Positions 1 through 4,521 of a stretch of 5,240 nt of DNA are shown one piece after another. The stretch is taken from NCBI GenBank assembly GCA_023252315.1, contig JAJPEB010000098.1, positions 1 to 5,240 of the forward strand, in the 5' to 3' direction. This DNA is from Candidatus Woesearchaeota archaeon (GTDB lineage Archaea; Nanobdellota; Nanobdellia; Woesearchaeales; UBA525). The stretch's first letter is position 1. Each line of letters opens with the position of its first letter. Both the position numbers and the translations under genes were made by a program. The notes under the pieces are model-generated. The model worked only from the letters and a program-made list of their open reading frames with translations. It searched no databases and had not been told where the DNA came from.

Positions 1-1
1 G

Positions 2-187
2 TTCTGGCGCAACGGACTGGGCCCGATCGTCAAGCGCGCAGCGTCGCATGGGCGCGGGGCGCCCGCGATCTCGTACCTTCTCGAGAATCTCTCCGGATGG
101 GGCGTGCGCGAGCGCGCGGTCGCCGAGGAGGAGAAGCGCATGTACAGGGGATGGGTCTCGACAGCGACCGCGCAGATGTGCAGGTGA
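2..187 (+). CDS. C-terminal end of an unrecognised protein (partial)
   Basis: An open frame enters from the left edge and ends at TGA 185-187, giving 61 residues that begin FWRNGLGPIVKRAASHG and end STATAQMCR. The composition looks like a real soluble protein: mixed hydrophobic and charged residues, a run such as AVAEEEKRMYRGW that would form an amphipathic helix, and no low-complexity bias. The start lies outside the window. I do not recognise the family and assign no function. The gene runs toward the minus-strand gene ending at 412, so the structured repeats after it lie in a convergent 3' region and may act as its terminator. Other frames over this stretch are richer in Arg and Ser and look like shadows. 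Confidence 0.5.
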   Translation, partial: FWRNGLGPIVKRAASHGRGAPAISYLLENLSGWGVRERAVAEEEKRMYRGWVSTATAQMCR

Positions 188-200
188 ATGCGGAGAGAGA

Positions 201-282
201 AGAAAAGAGGAGCCCGGTGCATCTTCGTATTCGGGGGTGGGGGTGTGAGAGAGAACGCACCGGGACTCTCCTTTCAGCGTGA
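201..282. repeat. Structured tandem repeat, copy 1 (hairpin with G-rich loop)
   Basis: This is the first of two direct copies 99 bp apart. It begins AGAAAAGAGGAGCCC and ends CTCTCCTTTCAGCGTGA, and both ends are identical in copy 2. The arm CCCGGTGC (213-220) pairs perfectly with GCACCGGG (257-264), and GAG/CTC extends the stem past a single bulged A. The loop carries two G5 runs (233-237, 239-243). A competing inner hairpin, GGTGTG 242-247 with CGCACC 256-261 (one G-U pair), shares the 3' arm. It lies between convergent genes, so a terminator or 3' end element is the simplest reading; a dispersed genomic repeat is the alternative. Confidence 0.8.
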
Positions 283-295
283 GGGGGGAAAGCGG

Positions 296-373
296 GAAAA
301 GAAAAGAGGAGCCCTGGCGCATCTTCGTATTTGGGTGGGGAGGGAGGGTGTGTGAGAGAACACACCAGGGCTC
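296..373 (-). terminator. Possible transcription terminator for the minus-strand gene ending at 412
   Basis: Read on the minus strand, the copy 2 hairpin (365-373 with 309-317) is followed by a pyrimidine tract, CTCTTTTCTTTTCCC (the complement of about 294-308). A hairpin followed by a T-rich tract just past a stop codon fits an archaeal termination site, where the U-rich tract is the main signal. Copy 1 is also followed by a T-rich tract on this strand. On the + strand the element ends in CTCTCCTTTC, so it could act in both directions for the converging genes. Confidence 0.35.
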
Positions 374-387
374 TCCTTTCAGCGTGA
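300..387. repeat. Structured tandem repeat, copy 2 (hairpin with G-quadruplex loop)
   Basis: This second copy keeps the outer flanks and the loop-side segment ATCTTCGTATT of copy 1 but differs in the stem and the G-rich loop. The stem GAGCCCTGG (309-317) pairs perfectly with CCAGGGCTC (365-373). It differs from copy 1 on both arms yet pairing is kept, which points to selection on structure. An alternative inner hairpin pairs GGTGTGT (347-353) with ACACACC (360-366). The loop contains four G runs separated by single bases. No protein-coding frame is shared between the two copies, because an indel of 1 nt near the left arm and more in the loop shift the frame. Confidence 0.8.
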
Positions 388-411
388 TGTCGTGCGTCGC
401 GCGCGGTCGCG

Positions 412-846
412 CTACTTCTTCTTGAACTGGAGGTCGCGAGGCGGCCTCGCGCGCTCCTGGCTCCACATGAGCCCGATCTTCATCATGTTCTTGCTGAACT
501 TGTCGCTCACCTTGTACGTCTTCTTGTACAGGTCGTAGTCGATGAGGCCCATCGTCTTCATGGGCGTGAGGATGCGGTCGTAGAACTGCCGCTTGTTGTA
601 GCTGAGCTTGACCTCCTTCTTCGTCGGGAGCGCCTTCACGGGCAGCGTGGGCTCCGCGCTCATGGTGATGGTCGTGCCCTCGTGCAGCGCGGTCGCGAAC
701 ATGGACATCTCGGTCTTGCCCATCTCTCCGCCGATGCGCTTCATCTCCTCGACGAGCATGCGCGCGACGATGACCTGCTGCTCGGTCGCGAAGACGATCT
801 CGAAGACGTCTTCCGGCATGTTGAACTGATCGAACAGGATGACCAT
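412..846 (-). CDS. Small winged-helix-like protein, unrecognised family
   Basis: This 144-residue protein starts MVILFDQFNMPEDVF and ends DLQFKKK. Residues 15-40 form a hydrophobic helical stretch (EIVFATEQQVIVARML). Residues 78-126 (EVKLSYNKRQFYDRIL, then KTMGLIDYDLYKKTYKVSD, then KFSKNMMKIGLMW) have the spacing and basic character of a winged-helix domain: helix, GLIDYD turn, hairpin wing and final helix. A DNA-binding role is inferred; no catalytic motif is visible. The frame stays open upstream to 1626, but that part is Arg-rich shadow sequence. ATG 846 is chosen because a TATA box at 891-900 would put the transcription start near 870, leaving a leader of about 24 nt with no clear Shine-Dalgarno. 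It is divergent from the AbrB-like gene. Its base composition is less GC-rich than the membrane-protein gene. Confidence 0.8.
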   Translation of the reverse strand: MVILFDQFNMPEDVFEIVFATEQQVIVARMLVEEMKRIGGEMGKTEMSMFATALHEGTTITMSAEPTLPVKALPTKKEVKLSYNKRQFYDRILTPMKTMGLIDYDLYKKTYKVSDKFSKNMMKIGLMWSQERARPPRDLQFKKK

Positions 847-887
847 GGGGACACGGTGGGAAATGCAGTACTGACGCAATTGGCGCA

Positions 888-932
888 CTGGTATATAAAT
901 ATTGCGTTTTAGTATACTAATTTGTATATCAG
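888..932. promoter_or_regulatory. Divergent promoter: TATA box for the minus gene inside an inverted repeat
   Basis: On the minus strand ATTTATATAC (891-900) is a good archaeal TATA box about 50 nt upstream of ATG 846. It sits in the left arm of an imperfect inverted repeat: CTGGTATATAAA (888-899) against TTTGTATATCAG (921-932), 10 of 12 positions complementary. Inside the spacer lies a perfect 12-bp palindrome, TTAGTATACTAA (909-920). A repressor bound here would cover the TATA box, so this may be an operator; the regulator is not known. Confidence 0.55.
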
Positions 933-978
933 AATGCCTTTCTTTCCAGAAAATAAGGATATTCGTCAGGAGAAAAAG

Positions 979-990
979 AAGGATATTTAA
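979..990 (+). promoter_or_regulatory. TATA box for the AbrB-like gene
   Basis: The sequence GGATATTTAA, preceded by a purine-rich stretch (GAGAAAAAGAA) that could serve as a B recognition element, is centred near 986. That is 28 nt before GTG 1014, the usual distance from an archaeal TATA box to its transcription start, so the mRNA would be leaderless. The nonamer AAGGATATT at 979-987 also occurs 24 bp upstream at 955-963. Confidence 0.6.
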
Positions 991-1013
991 GCGGCGCGCC
1001 CTCAAATCGTGTC

Positions 1014-1175
1014 GTGGAGCTGCGCAGGAGGCTGTACGCGAGGGGAAGCTCGCACGAGACGACGATCCCCAAGCCGCTCCTCTTCGCGCTCGACCCTGCG
1101 AAGAAGCACGACGTCGTCTTCGCTTACGACGCGCAGCGCCGGGAGTGGACGATCCGCATCGAGGAGCGGGCCTGA
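1014..1175 (+). CDS. Small AbrB/SpoVT-like DNA-binding protein
   Basis: This 53-residue protein begins (M)ELRRRLYARGSSHETTIPKP and ends EWTIRIEERA. The pattern basic strand, RGSS, TTIPK, hydrophobic LLFALDP, KKHDVVFAYD and a closing WTIRIE strand matches the swapped-hairpin AbrB/SpoVT fold (RGsS..vtIPk..) found in archaeal regulators and in antitoxins. The start is GTG, so an ATG-only search would miss the gene. GTG 1014 is chosen because a TATA box centred at 986 makes it the predicted +1 to +3 of a leaderless message. Its TGA (1173-1175) directly abuts the TAG complement of the minus gene (1176-1178). No toxin gene is fused or adjacent in the same direction, so a role as a standalone transcription factor is more likely than an antitoxin. 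DNA binding is inferred from the motif. Confidence 0.8.
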   Translation: MELRRRLYARGSSHETTIPKPLLFALDPAKKHDVVFAYDAQRREWTIRIEERA

Positions 1176-1619
1176 CTACTTCTGCACGTAGATGATCCCG
1201 CTTGCCTTCAGGTAGTTCTGCTGGCCAGCGAACCCGGGCACGGGAATGGGCGTCGCGTAGTCTGCAGGCAGCACGGTCCTCATCTCCGCCGCGACGTACC
1301 CGTCGATGGTGCGCGAGAGATGGCCGCGCGCGTGGGCGGCCGCGATCTCCTGATCCATCGTCCGCACTTCCGTTGCGCCCCTGCGCACGATCCTGCCTTC
1401 GCGCAGCCCCACGGTCGCGGCGCCGGCCTCGTCCTGCCCGAGCTGCGTGTAGTTGAGCACAAGGTTGAACGGGTGGGCGACGAGCGACGAGGGGCCGAAC
1501 GGCATCTGGACCTGCACGCCGGGGCTCACGGTAAGCTCGTAGCGCGGCGCGCGCGGGGATTGCGGGGCGGGCGTGGGCGCATCGATGCCTTCGGGAATGC
1601 GGTAGTTGGATTGGGTCAT
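1176..1619 (-). CDS. Conserved-looking hypothetical protein
   Basis: This 147-residue protein begins MTQSNYRIPEGIDAPTPAP and ends KASGIIYVQK. The first 30 residues are Pro-rich and probably disordered. The rest alternates short hydrophobic strands (VQVQMPFGPSSLVAH, NLVLNYTQLG, ATVGLREGRIVRR) with one helical stretch (RTMDQEIAAAHARGHLSRTIDGYVAAEM), suggesting a compact alpha-beta domain. There is no signal peptide, membrane segment or metal motif. I do not recognise the family. The sequence GAGGTG four bases before ATG 1619 fits a Shine-Dalgarno site and supports this start over 1626 in another frame. It is divergent from the Lrp-type gene and meets the AbrB-like gene stop to stop with no gap. 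The frame has normal composition here, whereas the overlapping 404-residue frame is Arg-rich. Confidence 0.75.
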   Translation of the reverse strand: MTQSNYRIPEGIDAPTPAPQSPRAPRYELTVSPGVQVQMPFGPSSLVAHPFNLVLNYTQLGQDEAGAATVGLREGRIVRRGATEVRTMDQEIAAAHARGHLSRTIDGYVAAEMRTVLPADYATPIPVPGFAGQQNYLKASGIIYVQK

Positions 1620-1636
1620 GTCGCACCTCGTGTTGT

Positions 1637-1648
1637 CACTTTAAAGTG
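1637..1648. promoter_or_regulatory. Perfect 12-bp palindrome in the divergent promoter
   Basis: CACTTTAAAGTG is its own reverse complement. Its AT core is centred about 24 nt upstream of ATG 1619, so it could be the TATA box of the minus gene, an operator overlapping it, or both. Another AT-rich box (TTAATA near 1659 on this side) would give a short leader that includes the GAGGTG site, so the exact TATA box is unsettled. Confidence 0.45.
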
Positions 1649-1695
1649 GCATGAAGTATTAATGGCTTTTCAGAATTTTTCGCGTGAATTGCGAT

Positions 1696-1710
1696 GAAAA
1701 TAAATAGAAG
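1696..1710 (+). promoter_or_regulatory. TATA box of the Lrp/AsnC-type gene
   Basis: GAAAATAAATAGAAG contains an AT-rich TATA core centred near 1703, 27 nt before ATG 1730. This is the expected spacing for leaderless transcription and decides the start of the regulator, since the longer reading from ATG 1694 would begin within the promoter. A near copy of this 15-mer occurs after the gene at 2275-2289. Confidence 0.6.
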
Positions 1711-1729
1711 ACGCGTAAAATACGCGCCG

Positions 1730-2263
1730 ATGAGAGCAGAGAAGGTCGATACGCCGGAGAGCAAGGAGACGATGCTCGACTACGGGTCGCCCTCCAAGTT
1801 CGACGAGCACGACAAACGCCTGCTCGAGGCGCTCGATGCGAACGCGCGCACATCGCTCGCGGAGCTCTCGAAGAAGGCGGGGCTCTCGCGCGACGCGGTG
1901 CGCAACCGCATCCAGAAGCTCGTAGGCGCAGGCGTTATCTTCGCGTTCCGGCCCCTCTACAACCCGCCGCGCATGGGGTTCCCGGTCATCAACTACGTCT
2001 TCATCGCCCTCTACAACCCGAGCGCGCAGAAGGAGCAGGAGTTCCTTCGCTTCCTCAAGGGCCACAAGCATGTGACCTACGTCGCGAGCCTGATCGGCCG
2101 ATGGGATTTCATCCTCGACATCATGGCGCGCAGCCAGGGCGAATTCGACCGCGTGCTCAAGGAGATCCGCCAGCGATTCCCCGATCTCGTCAAGGATTAC
2201 GAAGTCTACGGCGTGCTCCAGGAGTACAAGTACGAGGAGATAGGGAAGCTCGTGTACGGCTGA
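1730..2263 (+). CDS. Lrp/AsnC family transcriptional regulator
   Basis: This 177-residue protein has an N-terminal tail (1-23), a helix-turn-helix at about 24-74 and a C-terminal RAM (ligand-binding/oligomerisation) domain at about 84-172. The HTH begins FDEHDKRLLEALDANART and its recognition helix is SRDAVRNRIQKLV (53-65), the Lrp/AsnC signature in which lines such as D.iD..Il..L..naR precede iA...g.S...v..Ri..L. The RAM part includes the hydrophobic core VINYVFIALYNPS and GRWDFILDI (123-131), followed by YEVYGVLQEYKY. Family members bind DNA as dimers or octamers and often sense amino acids; the ligand here cannot be read. ATG 1730 is preferred over 1694 because of the TATA box at 1696-1710; ATG 1772, after an AAGGAG, is another option. 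The N-terminal tail is longer than in typical 150-residue members. Members are commonly autoregulated. Confidence 0.93.
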   Translation: MRAEKVDTPESKETMLDYGSPSKFDEHDKRLLEALDANARTSLAELSKKAGLSRDAVRNRIQKLVGAGVIFAFRPLYNPPRMGFPVINYVFIALYNPSAQKEQEFLRFLKGHKHVTYVASLIGRWDFILDIMARSQGEFDRVLKEIRQRFPDLVKDYEVYGVLQEYKYEEIGKLVYG

Positions 2264-2274
2264 GTCCTTCAGGG

Positions 2275-2289
2275 GAAAGTAAATAGAAT
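2275..2289 (+). promoter_or_regulatory. Second copy of the Lrp-gene promoter box
   Basis: GAAAGTAAATAGAAT matches the box at 1696-1710 in 13 of 15 positions. It begins 12 bp after the regulator's stop codon. It could be a TATA box starting transcription near 2308, where no start codon of a convincing gene follows, or a binding site shared by the two promoters. Beyond it lies a pyrimidine tract with CACTTCT repeated at 2307-2313 and 2315-2321, which could end the regulator's transcript. Confidence 0.35.
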
Positions 2290-2340
2290 AAGCCCGCTAA
2301 GGTTTTCACTTCTGCACTTCTCTCCCTGAGGGGCGATACT

Positions 2341-2349
2341 CTTATAAAG
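2341..2349 (+). promoter_or_regulatory. TATA box of the RHH-membrane protein operon
   Basis: CTTATAAAG, centred at 2345, is a good archaeal TATA box. The transcription start is expected near 2371, leaving an untranslated leader of about 85 nt before ATG 2457. The leader is very GC-rich, with GGCGGG and CCCGCC able to pair around 2419-2440. A GTG at 2372 lies exactly where a leaderless start would fall, but the frame it opens is not convincing as protein until 2618. Confidence 0.55.
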
Positions 2350-2456
2350 CGGTTTCCCGCAAAATCGCCTCGTGGCCTGCGGCGGCTACAGCAACGACGA
2401 GAGCAGCGACGACGCATGCGGCGGGCGTTCCGGCCCCGCCCCGCGCGAGAGGAGAC

Positions 2457-2615
2457 ATGAAACGGGTCAACGTGCAAGTCCCCGACGACATCCACACGCG
2501 GGCGAAAGTCGTCGCGGTGCTCAAGGGCATCACGCTCAGCGACTACCTCGAGCAGGCCGTGCGCGACGCGCTCGACCGCGACAAGTCCGTGCTCGAGACG
2601 ATGAGGGGGCGATAG
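2457..2615 (+). CDS. Small ribbon-helix-helix (CopG/Arc-like) DNA-binding protein
   Basis: This 52-residue protein begins MKRVNVQVPDDIHTRAKVV and ends KSVLETMRGR. It follows the RHH plan: a short beta strand (KRVNVQVPD, 2-10), helix A (DIHTRAKVVAVLKG) and, after the turn TLSDY, helix B (YLEQAVRDALDRDKS). RHH proteins dimerise, and the paired N-terminal strands enter the DNA major groove; they are often repressors or antitoxins. GAGAGGAG ends two bases before ATG 2457, a close but usable ribosome-binding site. Codons alternate as expected, while the overlapping +1 frame gives Arg/His-rich sequence. It lies 2 bp upstream of the membrane protein and is probably co-transcribed. It could regulate its own operon; no toxin partner is evident. 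Confidence 0.82.
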   Translation: MKRVNVQVPDDIHTRAKVVAVLKGITLSDYLEQAVRDALDRDKSVLETMRGR

Positions 2616-2617
2616 GC

Positions 2618-3853
2618 ATGCGGCACCGCTCCCCTTCGGCCGCCCGCGCCCCGCGCCTCGTCTGCGTGCTCGCGCTGCTGCTCTGCTCGCTCGCGGGCGC
2701 CCGCGCCCTCACGCTCACCGTCGTCTCGCCGAGCGTTGCCGACCTCGCGAGCAGCGACGTCGCGTTCTCCCTCGTGACGGACCGCCCCGCGGACCTCTGC
2801 TACGTCACCGTCGACGGGGCGAGCCACACCATCGCGCAGCAGGCTGCGACGTCGTACAGCGGCACGCTCACGATCGAGGACGGCGTGCATCAGATCGACT
2901 ACAGCTGCAGGCTCGGCGGCGAGGTCGCACGCTCGAGCGCGGTCCTGCACATCGACACGCATCCCCCCTCGATCGTGCGCGCGGGGCCCTCAGACGAGCG
3001 CTCGGGCGCATATGCTGCGCTCGCGGTCGACACCGACGAGGTCGCGAGGTGCAGGTACGGGCCGAGAGACGCGCAGTTCGACGGCCTCGCGCACTCCATG
3101 GGCGAGGAATACGCGCTCCACAGCGCGGCCCCCCTCGCGCTCGTCTCCCCGGTGCCGCAGACGTATTTCGTGCGCTGCCAGGACGTCTACGGCAATACGA
3201 TGAGCACGTCACAGGTCGTCTCGTTCGCGGACCCGCTCTCGCCCTCCGAGCGCAGTATTGCGGATGCGCACGCGCCCCAGGCCCCTAGCACGGGCGGGGA
3301 CGCGCTCACGGGCAACGTCATCAGGCAGGGCGCCGCCAAGCTCTCATCGGTCGATCCCGTGCTCGTCGCGATCGCGATGGTCATCGTCGCGGGGCTGCTC
3401 GGCCACTGCGCGATGTACTCTCCCCGCGTGCGCAGCGTCATCATGCGCTCGAGACGCGGCGGGAAGAAGGCGACCGCGCCCGCGGGCCCGCCCGGCGACA
3501 TCGCGCGCGTGCTCGAGCGCGCGGAGCGCGACATCGACGCGAACGAGTACGCGGCCGCGCTGCGCGCCTACAGGGTCGCGCTCGACCTGCTCACGCGCGA
3601 GGGCCACCTGCACGCCCAGCTCGGCGACCAGGTGCGCCGCGTGTACGGCAAGCTGCTGCTCTTCCGCTCGCTCGACGAGGCGAGGCGCGCGCTCGGGAAG
3701 AGGGACGCGCAGGCGGCACGCGCCGCGCTGCACGAGGCGCATGCGGCCGCGCGCGCGCTCGGCGACGCGCAGACGCCGCTCATGCGCGACGCGCGCGAGG
3801 GGCTCGCGAGGTTCACGCACGAGGCGGCCGCGATCGAGAACGCGCAGGGCTGA
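2618..3853 (+). CDS. Exported Ig-like protein with one transmembrane helix and cytosolic helical tail
   Basis: This 411-residue protein has four parts. Residues 1-30 are a signal peptide (basic start, LVCVLALLLCSLAG core, ARA cleavage site). Residues 31-205 form two Ig-like beta modules, each with a cysteine pair (Cys61/Cys97, Cys145/Cys187) and modules ending in motifs like DYSC...HIDTHPPSIV and YFVRCQDVYGNTMS. A linker to about 245 leads to one membrane helix (246-267, DPVLVAIAMVIVAGLLGHC) and a basic stop (RVRSVIMRSRRGGKK). The tail, 294-405, is helical with TPR-like pairs (NEYAAALRAYRVALDLL; RDAQAARAALHEAHAAA). Thus sensing or adhesion domains would be outside and a scaffold-like part inside. 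ATG 2618 follows GAGGGGG within the RHH gene. The longer frame from GTG 2372 overlaps that gene and is rejected. Ligand and function are unknown; this architecture resembles surface proteins of small archaea. Confidence 0.85.
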   Translation: MRHRSPSAARAPRLVCVLALLLCSLAGARALTLTVVSPSVADLASSDVAFSLVTDRPADLCYVTVDGASHTIAQQAATSYSGTLTIEDGVHQIDYSCRLGGEVARSSAVLHIDTHPPSIVRAGPSDERSGAYAALAVDTDEVARCRYGPRDAQFDGLAHSMGEEYALHSAAPLALVSPVPQTYFVRCQDVYGNTMSTSQVVSFADPLSPSERSIADAHAPQAPSTGGDALTGNVIRQGAAKLSSVDPVLVAIAMVIVAGLLGHCAMYSPRVRSVIMRSRRGGKKATAPAGPPGDIARVLERAERDIDANEYAAALRAYRVALDLLTREGHLHAQLGDQVRRVYGKLLLFRSLDEARRALGKRDAQAARAALHEAHAAARALGDAQTPLMRDAREGLARFTHEAAAIENAQG

Positions 3854-3872
3854 TCCGCGCTCGCGCGATGCG

Positions 3873-3921
3873 GCGGCTTCCGTGCGAAGCCGCGGCCGAG
3901 GATCGCAGTTCTCCCGGCCGC
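3873..3921. terminator. Overlapping hairpins between convergent genes
   Basis: GCGGCTTC (3873-3880) pairs perfectly with GAAGCCGC (3886-3893) across a 5-nt loop. GCGGCCG (3892-3898) pairs with CGGCCGC (3915-3921), ending next to the minus-strand stop codon. The two stems share bases 3892-3893, so they cannot both form fully. This 68-bp gap between converging stops is the natural place for a shared terminator, though no strong T tract follows. Confidence 0.35.
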
Positions 3922-4521
3922 CTACTTCCCCTCTCCCCTCTCGTCGAGCGTCTCCTCGTCCACGTTGAGGTGGTAGCTCACGAACGGGATCTGCTCGACC
4001 CAGTACGTCCTGCCCTTCCTGAGCTTGTCGGGGCGGAAGATGTTGTGCTGCGAGATGAGCACGCCCTTGCACTCCTCGAGCAGCTTGCGCTGGAACTCCT
4101 CGGGCCAGTTGTGGTCCGCGTAGATGAAGAGCGTGTCGAAGCGGGAGAGCGTCTCGCCCATGTAGTCCGTGCGCGAGAGCGCGCAGCGCGCGAGCTCGGG
4201 AATGTCCGCGATCAGCTCCTCCTTCGCCGCGCTCGCGAGCGCGTGCAGCTCCTCGTCGCCCTCCATGCCCGCGGACTGCGTGAAGAGCGCCGCGAGCAGC
4301 GCGATGCGCCCGTCCCCCGAGCCGAGGTCGATGAAGCTCGCGCGCCGGCCGAGGTCCATCCTCTTGAACAGCTCGAGGACGTCGAAGAGGCTGCTCGAGC
4401 CGTAGATGCCGTGCGACGTCGCGAAGACGGAGAGGCCCTTCTTCTCGATGAGGCGCATGTCGAGCCTGTCGAAGTAGTCCTTGAGGCGCGTGAACTTCAC
4501 CCTCAGCTCACGCTCGTCCAT
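3922..4521 (-). CDS. Class I SAM-dependent methyltransferase, substrate unknown
   Basis: This 199-residue protein has a helical N-terminus (1-30, ELRVKFTRLKDYFDRLDMR) followed by IYGSSSLFDVLELFKRM. Rossmann motif I is FIDLGSGDGRIALLAALF (63-80), whose GSGDG loop binds S-adenosylmethionine. An acidic residue at the end of strand 2 (AGMEGDEEL, E87) would hold the ribose. Strand 4 is RFDTLFIYADHNW (128-140) and strand 5 CKGVLISQHN (151-160). No substrate-recognition domain or zinc site is visible, so the target (protein, RNA or small molecule) is open. ATG 4521 is preferred, with GGGGGTG just upstream as ribosome-binding site; GTG 4527 would add two residues. It overlaps the helicase stop by 14 nt and is probably its downstream co-transcribed partner. 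It is converged upon by the membrane-protein gene. Confidence 0.88.
   Translation of the reverse strand: MDERELRVKFTRLKDYFDRLDMRLIEKKGLSVFATSHGIYGSSSLFDVLELFKRMDLGRRASFIDLGSGDGRIALLAALFTQSAGMEGDEELHALASAAKEELIADIPELARCALSRTDYMGETLSRFDTLFIYADHNWPEEFQRKLLEECKGVLISQHNIFRPDKLRKGRTYWVEQIPFVSYHLNVDEETLDERGEGK

Noticed and set aside
30..365. 111-residue minus-strand frame over the repeats
   Set aside because: It covers both structured copies, which differ by indels that change frame, so they are not conserved as protein; Pro/Ser/Arg-rich product.
201..387. CRISPR array
   Set aside because: Only two copies, with long units and an internal hairpin with variable stems, and no regular short repeats with unique spacers or cas genes.
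1014..1175. Antitoxin of a toxin-antitoxin pair
   Set aside because: The fold fits some antitoxins, but no toxin-like gene is adjacent in the same direction; the neighbour is convergent and has no toxin motif.
412..1626. 404-residue minus-strand frame
   Set aside because: Only its last 144 residues look like protein. The upstream part is Arg/Ala-rich, crosses an AT-rich promoter and overlaps the real 147-residue and AbrB-like genes.
1320..1697. 125-residue + strand frame
   Set aside because: Antisense to the 147-residue gene and runs through its promoter region.
2416..2460. 14-codon leader peptide whose TGA overlaps the RHH start
   Set aside because: Arg/Pro-rich, no ribosome-binding site and expected by chance in such GC-rich sequence.
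2372..2617. N-terminal extension of the membrane protein from GTG 2372
   Set aside because: It reads the RHH gene in another frame and gives Arg/His-rich sequence; the signal peptide begins only after ATG 2618.
3344..4072. 242-residue minus-strand frame
   Set aside because: Antisense to the membrane-protein gene and crosses into the methyltransferase end; composition dominated by Arg and Ala with no recognisable motif.
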